Made by a program: the position numbers and the translations under genes
Assembly: GCA_964036295.1 (NCBI GenBank)
Contig: OZ038465.1
Span: 22,130,331-22,194,330, forward strand
DNA: 64,000 nt
Direction of reading: 5' to 3'
Source of the DNA: Plumapathes pennacea
Lineage: Eukaryota; Cnidaria; Anthozoa; Antipatharia; Myriopathidae
The notes under the pieces: model-generated
What the model saw: only the letters and a program-made list of their open reading frames with translations
What the model was told of the DNA's origin: nothing
Database searches by the model: none
Shown: positions 35,413 to 46,640 of the stretch, piece by piece
Numbering within the stretch: position 1 is the stretch's first letter
Layout of the letters: every line of letters begins with the position of its first letter

Positions 35413-36542
35413 CAGGCAGCCCAGGCTCCGGGGGTCTGTCTGTCTGACTGTCACACAGTGATATGTGATGCCTTTGGGCTTATTCTATTTTGCGAAACGA
35501 AACGAAACGAAAATGAATGAATCACTGAAACAATAACTGCTTGTACTTTGTGGTGATGAGAAGAGTTCCTCCAGGAAAACGCGGTTGCGGTAAATCAGTT
35601 CTAAAGCGCGTTTCGCAAAATAGTAACTTTGAAAAATTGCTAATTTGCGAAACGGTAAATAAAACTTTCCTTTTAACATTGCAAACGAGTTATTTCGTGA
35701 AAAGGCGGGCACTCTGTAATCTTTCATTGTGCAACATGACATCCCATCTCAGCAATCGACGAACCAGTCGCGACGAAACTCAGGCAAGAGTCATCTGCAT
35801 AAATATTCTTTCCATTCATCTGATACAATTGACGGTCTGTCCAGAAAGTGTCAAGCAATTTGCCGAAACGATGTCTCTTTGGCAGCGAAATGATGCTCGA
35901 CCCCACCAATGCGGACACGACCCCCAGCAGACTTGGCAAAACTTTTCATTAGCCCCCACCCCAGGACAATATTTAGCACTACCAAAACCTTCCCGCCCCT
36001 ATCCCTGCAGTTAATTTTTTGCTATCAAATGACCGGAGACCACCCAGTTTTTGGTAGTGCTGAATATTGTTCTGGGGTGGGGGGCTGATGAAAGGTTTTG
36101 CCGAGTCTGCTGGGGGTCGTGTCCGCAAAAGTGGGGTGGGGTCGAGCACCATTTCCCTGCCGAAAAGACATCGCTTCGGCAAATTGATCGACACTTTCTG
36201 GACCGACCGTCAATTGTATCAGATGAATGGAAAGAATATTTATGCAGATGACTAGTGCCTGAGTTTCTTCGCGACTCTCTGACCCTCTGTCGCGTCAGAG
36301 TTTCATGCCTTTCCTTCTTTTCTGTTCTCTTCTTCGCTCCGAATTTTTTACCGGTTCGGTTTTTACGTTTGGACAGAGGTAAGATAACGCGCAACTAAAC
36401 ATATTTAGCCAGTTTTTAGGTTTAATAGTTGCCGAAGACCGCTGTTCGGCGAACGACCAAAATCCCCATACATTTCTTTATAATCGCCAACACATATCAC
36501 TGTGTGACAGACAGACAGACCCCTTGAGCCTTGGCTGCCTGT
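35413..36542. mobile_element. 1.13-kb foldback element, CACAGGCAGCC ends
   Basis: The outer arms CACAGGCAGCCCAGGCTC and GAGCCTTGGCTGCCTGTG pair, followed by GTCTGTCTGTCTG and CACACAGTGATATGTG. A longer inner pair matches 35765-35990 with 36043-36275 (GTCATCTGCATAAATATTC, CAATTGACGGTCTGTCCAG, GCCGAAACGATGTC, CGGACACGACCCCCAGCAG). No protein is encoded. It ends 80 bp upstream of the integrase-core gene's first ATG. A target duplication was not evident. Confidence 0.8.
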
Positions 36543-36587
36543 GGGTCGTCAATTATCTTGCCTCGACTTCATGTCACTACTACGAAG

Positions 36588-36600
36588 GCGGCCATATTGG
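36588..36600 (+). promoter_or_regulatory. YY1-like site upstream of the integrase-core gene
   Basis: GCGGCCATATTGG lies about 25 bp before the ATG at 36625. GCCATNTT is the YY1 core, often used near transcription starts in mobile elements. This is a motif match only. Confidence 0.4.
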
Positions 36601-36624
36601 AAACCCAGTGGAAGACGTATAAAC

Positions 36625-39355
36625 ATGAATCTGGACGGGCTTGTGAGTGAGGAGTTAATTCAAGGGCTTATCGAGAAGAAATCATCCTACAAACGTATAA
36701 GCAAAAAGCTCCAAACGCTCTCTCCCGGTAAGTCTCTAGTAGAATCGATCGCTGTCGCTTTTGAGTTTTAGTTCTAAATACAAATGTAAATGACTGTTCG
36801 TTTTATGTTTTATGATAAATAGAAGTGCGTGGACTGAGTTCCAGGAGTGTACGTAGATACTGCAAAGAGAAAAACATCAATGTCTCAGCTTTACGCTGAG
36901 TTGCAGACGAGTCTTGAAGATATGATAATTTCCAATATCACTCAGGTAAAATATCATGTAAGCATGAATACCTTATTGCATGGAATTTTCGCGATACGTT
37001 AATTTTACAACTGCGAAGAATTCGCGAAATGAGGTTGTCGCAAAACATTGTTGGCGCGAAAATAAAGTGACTTTAATCATGTCCAATGTTGTGTGATTCA
37101 TAATTGCAGGCAAATGACATTTTATGGGAGGCTTTATCGTGACGTACTTTAGCTTGCTGTCAAAATGTCGCAGTGGCTAAGAAAATTTCGTGCAAAAAGG
37201 TTCTTTTCTTGGTATGTGAACATTGAGCTTATAGTGTCCAAGCATTGGAAACAAGGGCTTCGTTCTGAGGCAATTGCACCTTCAATTCTACCAAGCATAA
37301 ACAGCTTGAAAGTCTTGAAAAAGGCGTAAAGTTTCATACAATCCCTTGTCTATTATAAGAAATATGTAGCGTTTTCAATGTAGAATAATAGTGCATATTT
37401 GGCAACCTGGCACTTATTGCCTGATTGATTCCACCATGTTTGCCCTGATAAAAGCCATAATGCACTTTCAACCATGAAGGGGTCTATTAGTGACTGTTAA
37501 GGCTGGAAAATAAAATGGGTTCTGCTTCAATTAAGTTGCTCCTCAACGTATATTGACATTACTGTTTCCTTGCACAGTATGGGCATACATATCGGTGCTG
37601 CATGATGCAAGGCATCCTCCGATAACAGCTGCATGAAGCTTCTGAAGATTTCCAACAAGTTAGCCAAAGATGGATATCAAAGGTGTTAAGAGAAGTGGCT
37701 CCACATGCCCATGAGGAGAGGACACATGACTTGTTAGACAGAACTAATCCTATCCCATACAATGCACCTTACTTTGGTTACAAGTTGCACATGGACCAAA
37801 ATGAGAAATTGGCTCAGGAGTTTGGAGTTACTCACATGTTCATGCTCTGGATGGTTGTAGCAGAGTGGTTGCTGGTTTTATTACGATCCCGAAAAAGAAC
37901 CCAAACCTCATTTACCAATACCTGTTCCGGTAAGTCGATCTCCAAATATCATCTTATTGTATTCAAAACTAACATATTGTCTTCTGGAGAGGGATGGGCT
38001 CTGCTGTGGTTGTTATATTACATGTATGGGTAATTTATCATTAAATTTAAGTCATCATTTCGCAAATAACATGTAATTTGAGGAGCAGTTGTTGACATGC
38101 ATCTTCAACTGTAATTGTTTTGGTTTGCAAGGTTTTTAGAATAAATTGAAACAGGTGGTCACATGAACTTGAATGGTAGCTACAAAAATTATATGCATGC
38201 ATTTAATTGGGGTAACATTTGGGAAACAAAGCCAGTAGCCTGCTGGTTTCTACTGACAACCTTGGCCTGTGAGGCTTTGTCAGTCTTTCCAAATGGTTTC
38301 TCCAGCAGTGAACCATTTATTTTGAAGGAAAACACACACACATAAGTCCTGCAGTACTACACCATAATAAAAATGTCCTAATATTCTTTATTGCCTATAT
38401 TGCAGGCCACTCCTCATGCAATATGGGCTATTTGACCAGCTGCGTGTTGACCATGGAACAGAGTTCTGTCTCTGAATTTTTGTGCAAGAGCTTCTAAAAA
38501 TCACAGATGTAACAAAGACAGGGCACCTTGGAGGTAAACTGCATCAGCAAAAAACTACCGTGCTGAAAGGCTATGGCCAGAAGAAATCTTGAGTTAAGGG
38601 TTAATTACCCTATTAAAGAGCCCTTTGCTTCATACAAGAGCAAGAGATCCGCAACATGGAAGATCCCCTGGTGGCTTTTGCTGTGTCATGGGTCACTGTA
38701 CATGTCAGCAAAGTTGGGTTAGACAACCTCATCAACTCTTGGAATTATCATCGGATTCCTGGTTGGTGAATATCTTTAAATTGGGGTGGTGATGGCAAAG
38801 TACAATACACATAAGTTTCTGCGTTTGACTGTAGCTGAGAAATTACATGATTCTGCAATATTGTGTATATTTTGTATGTTTGTATACTGTACATTTTTTT
38901 ATATATTGTTTTACATATACCAGTAATTGTATTTACTTTTGTTTCTGTTAAATGTGTTTACTACTTTCCTGATCAGCAGTCAAGATTATACTGTTCTAAT
39001 CAATAGTGTATTTCATTTTTCAGGGCCAAGAGGGTGTGTTCCTGTGGAGAAAATGACAGACACTAACCAGGCTCTTCCACTGGCTCCTCATTTGATCCCT
39101 TCAGCTGCAGAGGTTGTACGAATGTATGAAAAAAGAGGTGGAAGGTTAAATATTGATCCAAGTGTTGGTTATGATCCTATCGCAGTATATGAACATCTCC
39201 AAGAACCAAGAGAACATTTGTTCCATTCTCGAAATCCTCCATTTGAAGCAATATTCTCTGATGTTGTTCATGACAGTATAGACACTTTTGTAGCTGCAAT
39301 CAAAACTTTTATTGAAATAACGAACATGCTCACCAGAACTGAAGGCAATACATAA
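36625..39355 (+). pseudogene. integrase-core (DDE) transposon gene, at least five exons, decayed
   Basis: Exons with good splice words: 36625-36727 (MNLDGLVSEELIQGLIEKKS), 36823-36945 (GLSSRSVRRYCKEKNINVS), 37578-37929, 38406-38761 and 39024-39355. Exon 3 has the first catalytic region (NPIPYNAPYFGYKLHMDQNE, D in HMDQNE). Exon 4 has the second (LFDQLRVDHGTEF), a frameshifted RAERLWPE-type stretch that would carry the glutamate, then VSWVTVHVSKVGLDNLINSW and RIPG. Exon 5 (RGCVPVEKMTDTNQALPL to FIEITNMLTRTEGNT) is intact. The order matches a widespread animal family with a retroviral-type integrase core in an intron-bearing DNA-transposon gene. At least two frameshifts (exons 2 and 3) and several stops (exon 4) make it inactive. 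Confidence 0.82.
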
Positions 39356-39512
39356 CATACAGGTAGCTACATGTAAACTTTATGTTTGTATCCTACAAAT
39401 TAGCTTTGCATAGAGTCTTATAGATCAAAAGACATTGCACATGCCTTTCCTAGCTGCAGTACTGTCTTCCAATTTGACCTGGACCATATAAATGAATGTC
39501 AACTTTTAAAAC

Positions 39513-39735
39513 AGGGCCCAGTTGTTCAAAGCTCGGGATTAACAGTATTCTTTCTCTCAACCTTTTGACAAGAAACTGTGGGGCCAGTTTGAGAACAGAC
39601 CACTGAACCAGAAAGCTTGTTCAAACTCAAAACTTGTTGAGGAAGGCACGCACCTCATTTTTAGGGCTAAATTTGCAAGAAAGTATTAGACCTAAACCAG
39701 GATTAGTCTAACTGTGCTTTCAATAACTGAGGTCC
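39513..39735. mobile_element. about 220-bp inverted-repeat element, GGGCCCAG ends
   Basis: Left AGGGCCCAGTTGTTCAAAGC and right GTGCTTTCAATAACTGAGGTCC are imperfect inverted repeats. They are similar in plan to the 13124-13352 element, including internal GACCTAAACCAGGATTAG versus CCTGGATTAGGTC words in opposite orientation. Confidence 0.6.
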
Positions 39736-39814
39736 AGTGTTGTTATTCTCAAACTGTATATTATTTAGTACATCACCTCAGGCAGCTAAATAGTGACATC
39801 ATCATCATCATCGT

Positions 39815-40572
39815 TTACATTTTAAGTTGCAATAATGTTGGCCTCAGTGCTGACTGGAGCGAAATTTCGGGGATTTCCAACATCCCTGCCAGGCCACTAA
39901 CTGAAAATGGCCTGCCAATTTGGGAGTCAGGCAATGTAGCTCTGCACAGGGGGCACTCATCTATCTTTGATGTGCAGTAAAAGCATCCAATCAATTTCCC
40001 ACACCCAGTTATGCAGAAATACATTGAGGGAGCACAGGTGGAATGACATATCACACATTGAAAGATTTCCTTCAGCTGTTTTGCCTTTGCATTTGTTTCG
40101 AGGTTTACCTTTATTTCTCGAAACATAGACTTGATTTCTGCCAATATTTGAAACATTGGAATTATTGGTCTTCATTTTGGGTTTGTTGATATGAAAACAA
40201 AAGGAGTGTTTTGAATGAATATGTTGTTTCTATAGTCAGTTGTTCATTTTCAGGTGGACTGAAGTTGGCCTGTTCACAATCACCAGTATCTATATCAGAT
40301 TTGTTTTTTGTAATTGTCATATCAAGTCTATTGACACTTCTTGCCAATGCAAACTCACACAAACAAAATATTATTTTCAAAATGGAGGGCACTAAAATAT
40401 TGTAGACATTTCTTTCTTCTACTGTGTACTTAACACATACACTGGTATAATATTCAGGGTTAGGTTTTCCAGTTTCCTCCCTGGGTTCCTCTTCCTCCTC
40501 CAAGGTGACTAGGCCTGTTGTTTCCGCTGCCCACACGCCAGGTTTCCATTTCTTAAAAGTTAGTTGTGACAT
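39815..40572 (-). CDS. RING-like zinc-finger protein, unrecognised family
   Basis: The minus strand opens at 40572 with MSQLTFKKWKPGVWAAETTG, an acidic stretch (LEEEEEPREE) and EYYTSVCVKYTVEERN, running on to about 40250 (FSPPENEQLTIET). A second block in another frame, 40156-39815, reads AKQLKEIFQCVICHSTCAPS, FCITGCGKLIGCFYCTSKID, ECPLCRATLPDSQIGR and LAGMLEIPEISLQSALRPTL to a stop. The spacing CxxC, C, C, CxxC then CPLC resembles a RING or U-box-like ubiquitin-ligase finger. An intron between the blocks is likely but I could not fix its borders. Similar RING proteins occur near mobile genes in corals (memory only). Activity and native start are uncertain. Confidence 0.55.
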
Positions 40573-40816
40573 AACGTAGAGTGTCCTTTATGATGTCCAG
40601 AATTCCTTTCCTGGAAGTTGTATAATTAAACAATATTAACATTTACAGTGCGCTTAAAAGAACAGCCTTGTTGTTTTTTTACAAAAATGTGTGGTAGTGA
40701 GGGAAACGAAGATCAAATTCTTGTTCTGGTTCAACAACAATAAGGTTTTAATAAGGTTGATGTGAGGTGTACTTACTCCTTGTCAGCGAAGAATCCATGA
40801 TGGGCTGCCCCCTTGC

Positions 40817-41075
40817 ATCGACGTTCGTTGTTCAAACTCGACATTCTTTATTCGATGTTGACGTTCGTTATTCGTTCTTAACATTCGTTATTCGATGTTG
40901 ACGTTCGTTATTCGTTCCTTGCCATTCGTTATTCGATCAGGATGTTCGTTATTCAAGACGCCGACATTCAACAGGAGAACATTCAAGCAGAGGACATGCA
41001 AATGATGGCCCTGGACTGGACCGACTGGACTGCGCATGATAAAACTTGAATAACGAATGTCGAGTTTGAATTTTG
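40817..41075. repeat. GTTCGTTATTCGATGTTGAC minisatellite with inverted partner
   Basis: Six or so copies of a 20-22-bp unit (TCGTTATTCG core) occupy 40817-40955. GAATAACGAATGTCGAGTTT at about 41049-41070 is the inverted counterpart of CAAACTCGACATTC at about 40831. The zone could fold into a hairpin and may be the end of a small element. Confidence 0.7.
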
Positions 41076-41149
41076 GCAGGGAATACGCGCCATAAGAAGA
41101 CGACGCGTCACGAGACATGCAACATGCCAGGTCTAACAGGAAGAAGACA

Positions 41150-41377
41150 AAGTAAAGGCGGAGGCTCGAGGAGCGGGAGGAAGAGGAACAAAATGCGTAC
41201 AAACAAGCATTTGAAGAAATGAAAGAGCATCGCTCAGACATGAAAATATTCATGACCAAATTGGCAAGATATGCAAAGGCAGCAAATGGGGATGATGACC
41301 AGTTTCATTGGCGCAATGACCCAGTTCATGCAGAGGGAAGCAAATGGTGGAAAGTAGTCTCAGCTAGGGCCAGCTGA
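41150..41377 (+). pseudogene. coiled-coil protein C-terminal fragment
   Basis: After a stop near 41153, the frame reads RRRLEEREEEEQNAYKQAFE, EMKEHRSDMKIFMTKLARYA, then DDDQFHWRNDPVHAEGSKWW and a stop. A Glu/Arg-rich coiled coil of this kind often ends the Myb-like accessory proteins of Harbinger elements. It is convergent with the transposase at 41590-42597, which would fit such an element. No DNA-binding domain is attached, so the link is inferred. Confidence 0.35.
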
Positions 41378-41589
41378 ACGCATTTATTACAGTACTAGTT
41401 CATATTTCTGTTTAGAGCTGATTTATAACGTAATCTTGCATCAGTTAGTTGTTGGTTGAACGTAAACTGACCTAAATGTCATGAACTACAGAAACATATT
41501 CAACTGTTTACTATAAGTCAAAACTTATTCTAATTGTTTGCAATGTAATTCTGAAGAACAACCCTCGCATCTTCACCATCACGAATAGT

Positions 41590-42597
41590 ATCATTGCATT
41601 ACAGGTCGCCGCAATCATTTGCATTCGGATCATGTACTTCCCACTCATCACCAGCCTTTAAACAGAAATTGTGTAAAACAGCACAGGCTATAGGCTTCAT
41701 TAAAATTCTCCATCGACTCTTTAAGACACCAAAGGCGAATTCCACCTTCACTCTGGCCGACGACAGTTCCTGGTTAAAGCAATTTCTCTTGAATTTCTTG
41801 TTGCTTCAGGGAAGGGCTTCATGAACCAAGAACTAAGAGGGTATGTGCTATCGCCAACTAGATAGGGTCCAATGTGATGGCCATCAATTGCTACTGAGGG
41901 TCCAGTAATAATTTCTCTTTGTTCTGCACGTGCTGAACACAATGCTGTTCTTCAATACACGACCGTCCTGCATGCTGTCCGGAAATCGGGCATCCACAGA
42001 AGTCAGACCACTCAACTATCGACAACTACTTAAATAATAAAAGTCATGTTGCTGGTATCTGCTAAAGTAGTCCACTGCATTTTCTTTTGGGACTGCAATT
42101 ATAATGTCTGTTCCATCAATGGCACCATGTATGGAAGAGAGGATAGCTGTTCAAAAGATTGCACCGTGGACGCGGTTTCGACCACTTTCTCTGGAAATTA
42201 ATGTATTCATCTCTCAGTTCATAGAGGGCTTCAACGACGTCCTTAACAGCTTCGATGACGGTAGACTTCCCAACATTCATTGCTAGAGCAATACTAATAT
42301 AGGAGTTGCCATGAGCAAGGCAAAACAATCCAATTGCAAGGACCTTCTCGGGTCGAATGCATCGCTTAAAATGTGTATTTTGCCTGATTAGACGACGCGC
42401 GATGACATTTAGCAACAAGCGGAACGTATTCCTTCCGGAATAGTTTGTTCATCAAATTGAATTTCAAACCAGGATTCGCCAGGACGTGGAAGGATCCAGA
42501 GGCACGTACGTCTTTGTCGCTGTCTGCGGCAATACCTTTGATATCTCAAAAAGAGAGCATTCCAATTCGCGTCTTGCTCATTCAAATGTTCTTGCAT
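41590..42597 (-). pseudogene. PIF/Harbinger (HARBI1-like, DDE_Tnp_4) transposase, decayed
   Basis: The minus strand reads in order: CLWILPRPGESWFEIQFDEQ (42409-42597), then a new frame with ARRLIRQNTHFKRCIRPEKV, LAIGLFCLAHGNSYISIALA and NVGKSTVIEAVKDVVEALYE (42418-42116). Next come the block with VAIDGHHIGPYLVGDSTYPL and SWFMKPFPEATRN (41942-41748) and finally SARVKVEFAFGVLKSRWRIL, MKPIACAVLHNFC (to about 41640). LVGDSTYPL carries the second aspartate and RVKVEFAFG the glutamate of the DDE triad. The stretch with the first aspartate (about 41950-42116) is badly damaged. At least three frame changes are needed. Terminal repeats were not identified. Confidence 0.85.
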
Positions 42598-43276
42598 CTA
42601 AAAAACGCCAGACGTAGCTGATTCTGAACTTGGACATTTAAAAACAAAACCAAGGCTATCATGTAAACAAAAAGTTCTTGATCCGGACGCATTTTGTGAT
42701 TTTGATCTGGTTTTCAATCAAGTGTTTCCATAAATATTTGCTTAAATTTGCCCGTAACAAATTTTTCCTTAATTTCGCCTGGCCAAATTTATTTTTTTGT
42801 CGTGTGCAACCCCTGCCTAAAGCATAAAATGTAAAATGTAAAATGTAAAATGTAAAACAGCAATTAATAGTATGTAAATGTCTTTGCAGTTGACGCTGAG
42901 GTCACATCAAATTGATTTAATTTAAATTTAATTGATGATCCTAACTTTTTCGAACCTCCAAGTAATACTATGTTCACTGCGGTACAGTCCTCGACATTAT
43001 TAACGCTTGTCCGTTTGCACGCTTGTCCAAGCGTCAAACAATATTGAAACGTTTACTCTTGCTTGAAGTCAATTTACAGTCTGTGAATGTCACATTCTGT
43101 ATTCAAAAGACTCTGCCTTGGTTTCTCATGCCAGTAGTTGTCAACGGTAGCGAAAATTAATCAACTCCAAATCGAGGGTCTATCCTGATCCGCGTCATAT
43201 CGTCCAAATAGAAATATCACAAAGATGCCCTGGAAGAATCGGCAATCTTACGGCCCAGTTCAAAGCGTCAAAAACA

Positions 43277-43394
<118 letters not shown>

Positions 43395-43540
43395 GATATT
43401 GGGATTCGTGATTAATTTCAGTTTGTTTACTGAATAGCCAAGAATTTCAGGCAAATATATTATTCTCCAGCGAAGTTCACACTCTACGCGCACATGATTA
43501 TTTGAACGTGAATATTAATTGAAACGATTTCTTTGTCGTT

Positions 43541-43703
43541 ATATAAACAATAAACTACTTTTGGCGAGGAAATATGCACGGATAATTGTCCGAAGATATT
43601 ATCAGTTCCGAGAAGCGAACAGTGAGCTTCGAGGAACAGATAATGTCCAAGGACAATTATCCGTGCATTTTCCGAAGCCAAAAGTAGTTTATTGTGTTTA
43701 TTA
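43541..43703. mobile_element. 163-bp foldback element
   Basis: Left arm ATAAACAATAAACTACTTTT, GGCGAGGAAATATGCACGG, ATAATTGTCC; right arm GGACAATTATCCGTGCAT, CCAAAAGTAGTTTATTG. Inside, CGAACAGTGAGCTTCG gives a second small hairpin. The minus and plus frames 43484-43819 and 43519-43794 are by-products. Confidence 0.85.
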
Positions 43704-43910
43704 TCCTTCAAATATTTCCTCTCGCAGCGCAAATAATGGCGCGGGGACTGTGAAGCCTTTTGGTGCTTTCTGGAACTGCTTTTTCGACCAATAAATTGAT
43801 GTCCTCCTCGGTAGTCCATCTCGTAATGGGTTTTTGTGATTGATATATAAAATTGTGTTCGGATATTGTCAATAAACAGCGTTTGTTCGCCAGGCGGGGG
43901 TTATTCGCTG

Positions 43911-43938
43911 ATAACGTCCGCTCGTGAGCGGACGTTAT
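43911..43938. repeat. perfect 28-bp palindrome
   Basis: ATAACGTCCGCTC is followed by GT and then GAGCGGACGTTAT, an exact inverted copy. It may be the tip of another foldback element. Confidence 0.9.
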
Positions 43939-43995
43939 TCGGTCACGTGTCACGATTCCACCAATCACGCGCGGGAAGAAATATTTGATGGGTCA

Positions 43996-44079
43996 TAAAC
44001 GGTGTTTATTGGTGGTCACGTGATAGATATAATTGCATAAATATATATTTCAACTGGACAACCTTTTCGGGATTGACTG
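43996..44079. mobile_element. TA-targeting MITE, right half only
   Basis: Matches the right part of the 9853-10120 MITE: TGGTCACGTGATAGATATA, AATATATATTTCAA and the terminal CCTTTTCGGGATTGACTG, followed by a short (TA)n run. The left half is absent. The TA run (44080-44100) leads straight into a remnant LRR exon. Confidence 0.88.
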
Positions 44080-44103
44080 TATATATATATATATTATATA
44101 ATT

Positions 44104-44117
44104 TCTTCAAGATTTTT
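44104..44117 (-). pseudogene. remnant of an LRR exon cut by the MITE/TA tract
   Basis: AAATCTTGAAGAAA on the minus strand is identical to the first 14 bases of the intact LRR exon at 45694-45623. Upstream context (TTATAA instead of TTGTAG) shows loss of the acceptor AG. It then runs into TTATATAATATATA and the MITE. From 44118 to 45211 no further LRR exon was found. Confidence 0.5.
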
Positions 44118-45211
44118 ATAAGACATGTAAAACGGTTAGTAAATTAATACACGGAAAGCTAGGCTGCAGTACGCCTGCATAAGTAAAAACGTGTTTAAGC
44201 TATTGCTTGCTCTACATTCAAACAGCTTTTCAAAAAAAAATGTGTCCAGCTTTACAAGTTCTCGAAGTTCGATAGACAAATGGCCAATGCAATTTTTTAG
44301 TCTAAATCTAGATTCATTTAACCAATTATAGGGGGTGGTTTTTATTGTAAGTTGCTCTATATTCTTGTCCCTTGATTTCATCATCTACTAAAAATTTGCA
44401 TGCGACGTATATAAAAATGCAGTCCTTGTCGGAGCAGAACGGAATACATCCTCGACAGAACTGAGCCTTTTTTTCTTTAAATGTCTTTTGCAGGATATTC
44501 TAAGTTAATACAGAATTTAAGATATGTAGCCAATTTTGCGTGAATTCTTGATAAACACACAATCAAAGTTGCACCCTACTCTGATAAGTGGCTTTAGGCT
44601 AAGCCAGCTACGAACCATGCATGACCAAACAAAAATGCACAAACATGGCAGTAGAACAGCACTCTTCTTGACCGAAGGAATAGAGGAAAACACTTTGTTG
44701 TCATATAATAATTTGGTAATCCATCTTTTTGAAGATAAATTTGGATCGGACAGGAAGTTAATCCTGTCATCGCCAAGTAGATCTTGATTACACTAAGTTT
44801 CTCGTTTGATCTGGAGAGTGCCACCCGGCAAGTGGCTGCTTCAAAATATGACTGGAAGATCTATTGCATCCTGTATTTAGAGCTTTCAGAAATTTAGTTT
44901 AGCAGTGAGCTATAACAGTTCCACTTGATGGTTCTACAACAGGCCCTGCCCAACATAAAAGTCTGACTTAAACAGTGGACTGTTGTAGGGTCAATATTGC
45001 TTAATCAGTAAAAATAGATTTGGGATAAACTATATGCCTGTGTCAGGCAGTTCATTGTCACGCATGCAGATTGGAAGAATGCAAATTTGATCGTGAATTG
45101 ACTAATACCTGATTTACCTACGAATAATAAGTTACGATTCTAATATGATATTGCCACCCCCTTCCCCACACTGCCCGGCAAAAATCGAAGGTGTGAAACA
45201 GTTCTGCTTAC

Positions 45212-45283
45212 AGTCTCTCAATGTTTTCAAGGCCTTTAAACATGTCACGGCGCAGTATGGAAATCTTGTTTTTACTGAGGGTC
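45212..45283 (-). CDS. 72-nt leucine-rich-repeat exon
   Basis: Exactly 72 nt between a CGGCAG acceptor and a GTAAGC donor on the minus strand. It reads TLSKNKISILRRDMFKGLEN then IERL, a typical N-K-I/L-L-F-G-L-L repeat. One-repeat-per-72-nt exons are characteristic of LGR-type receptors and other animal LRR proteins. The exon keeps an open frame and consensus splice sites. Its partner exons other than 45623-45694 were not found, so it is either part of a long gene with large introns or an orphan. Confidence 0.7.
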
Positions 45284-45622
45284 CTGCCGACGTATAATTT
45301 GAGAAATGGTTACTCACATATTTGATTAAACGGACTGAAAAACTAACAAGTAGATTTTTAGAATTCATGGAAGCTGAAACAATCATGTCTTGCATTCTCT
45401 CGCTACTTCGACGAGCTACAAAAAACTAATCTTCGAAAGCATATTTAATAAGCATTGCTTAGACTAACATTTTGTATGCTAGTGCACTGTTTTGCTATTT
45501 CACCGTTTTAGATCGCTATGGACACGGCGTTTAAACGCAACAAAGGTAAACGGCTACAAAAAAGCCAGTACGACAGATTAATATAAAACATAAAACATAT
45601 TTGAATTTGAAACACTACTCAC

Positions 45623-45694
45623 AACTCTTTCAAACTCTTCATAGCCTGGAATGCGCCTGATTCCACCATTTCAACGTGGTTTTCTTCAAGATTT
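45623..45694 (-). CDS. 72-nt leucine-rich-repeat exon
   Basis: Exactly 72 nt between a TTGTAG acceptor and a GTGAGT donor. It reads NLEENHVEMVESGAFQAMKS then LKEL: consensus LRR spacing with GAF in the middle. It begins at the same codon phase as 45212-45283, so the two can be joined (upstream one first on the minus strand). Likely extracellular repeat units of a receptor-like protein. The neighbouring 45740-45830 resembles 42810-42900, suggesting duplication of introns as well. Confidence 0.72.
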
Positions 45695-45839
45695 CTACAA
45701 GATATATATAACAATTAAAAGATTAATATACAAAATAATATGCTAAAATATAAGACTTAAAATGTAAACCACAATTAAAAGTACGTAAAATAATTTAACC
45801 TAAAATTTTCAGTTGACGCCGCTGTCACATTTTAAAACG

Positions 45840-45990
45840 CTTTTTATTATCCCCGAGCTCCGCGAGGGTAATAATCACGACGCTTTTGCTGTAGTATCGC
45901 GCTATTGGAGACTCCAAGCGCGGGTCGCCATCTCGAAATTTAATGTTCGTCGGTCAGTCAGTCATTGTACGACCTCCAATCTACAATCAA
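45840..45990. repeat. AATAATCACGACGCT dispersed repeat
   Basis: Shares AATAATCACGACGCT, CTCCAAGC and CCATCTCGAAATTTAATG with 14050-14165. The plus frames 45813-46177 overlap it and are not supported. Confidence 0.7.
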
Positions 45991-46242
45991 ATGCAAAATG
46001 GTTGAGACACTCGCAAAAAAAGACCCAATTTTCGCTTCTGTTCCGTCACTCTTATCTGGATTGCGTTTGACATCATCTTTCACCCCCTCCCCCGTTTCAA
46101 TGTTGAGTATCCAATATCGTACAGTGAGATTTCAGGCCCGAACAACATTGAGACGGGGGGAGGGGGCGCAGAAATAAACAAAACTTAAAAGCCGATAAAT
46201 TGCTCAAAATATGCACAGTGTCTCAACTACTTTTGCATTTGA

Positions 46243-46640
46243 TTGTCTGAAAGTCATGTGTCGAAAATGCTGGCTCAGAGCGTCTTTTTTCAATTTTGAA
46301 AGGCGATTTTTGGTGTGATTTATCACTGTGTTATCTTCTATTAGGAAAACCCCCCAAGGTTCTTTGGAGGTGGGGCGATTAGCTTTTAATGTTCCAAATT
46401 GTATCAAATTTGAAATTTCCGGAAATGACGGGATAAGACTAGTACAATATTACTTCCGGTGTGTTATTAATTGATGGTATGTTTGCCACAAATACGGCCT
46501 GAAATAAACACTATGGAGGCTATTTCGTGCATGTTACGTTTTGTTCAATGAACTCTCACTATTTTAAAGCTAATTGGCGAAAACAAAAACCTGTTTTGAC
46601 GGAAAACCAACGGTCTACCGTCAGAACAAAAGGAATTATT
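46243..46640. repeat. dispersed repeat R4, copy A
   Basis: TGTCTGAAAGTCATGTGTC through AACAAAAGGAATTAT, about 400 bp, closely matching 62308-62715 and 63663-64000 in the same orientation. Its end coincides with the point where the adjacent minus-strand transposase loses its frame, so it marks a rearrangement breakpoint. Confidence 0.93.
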
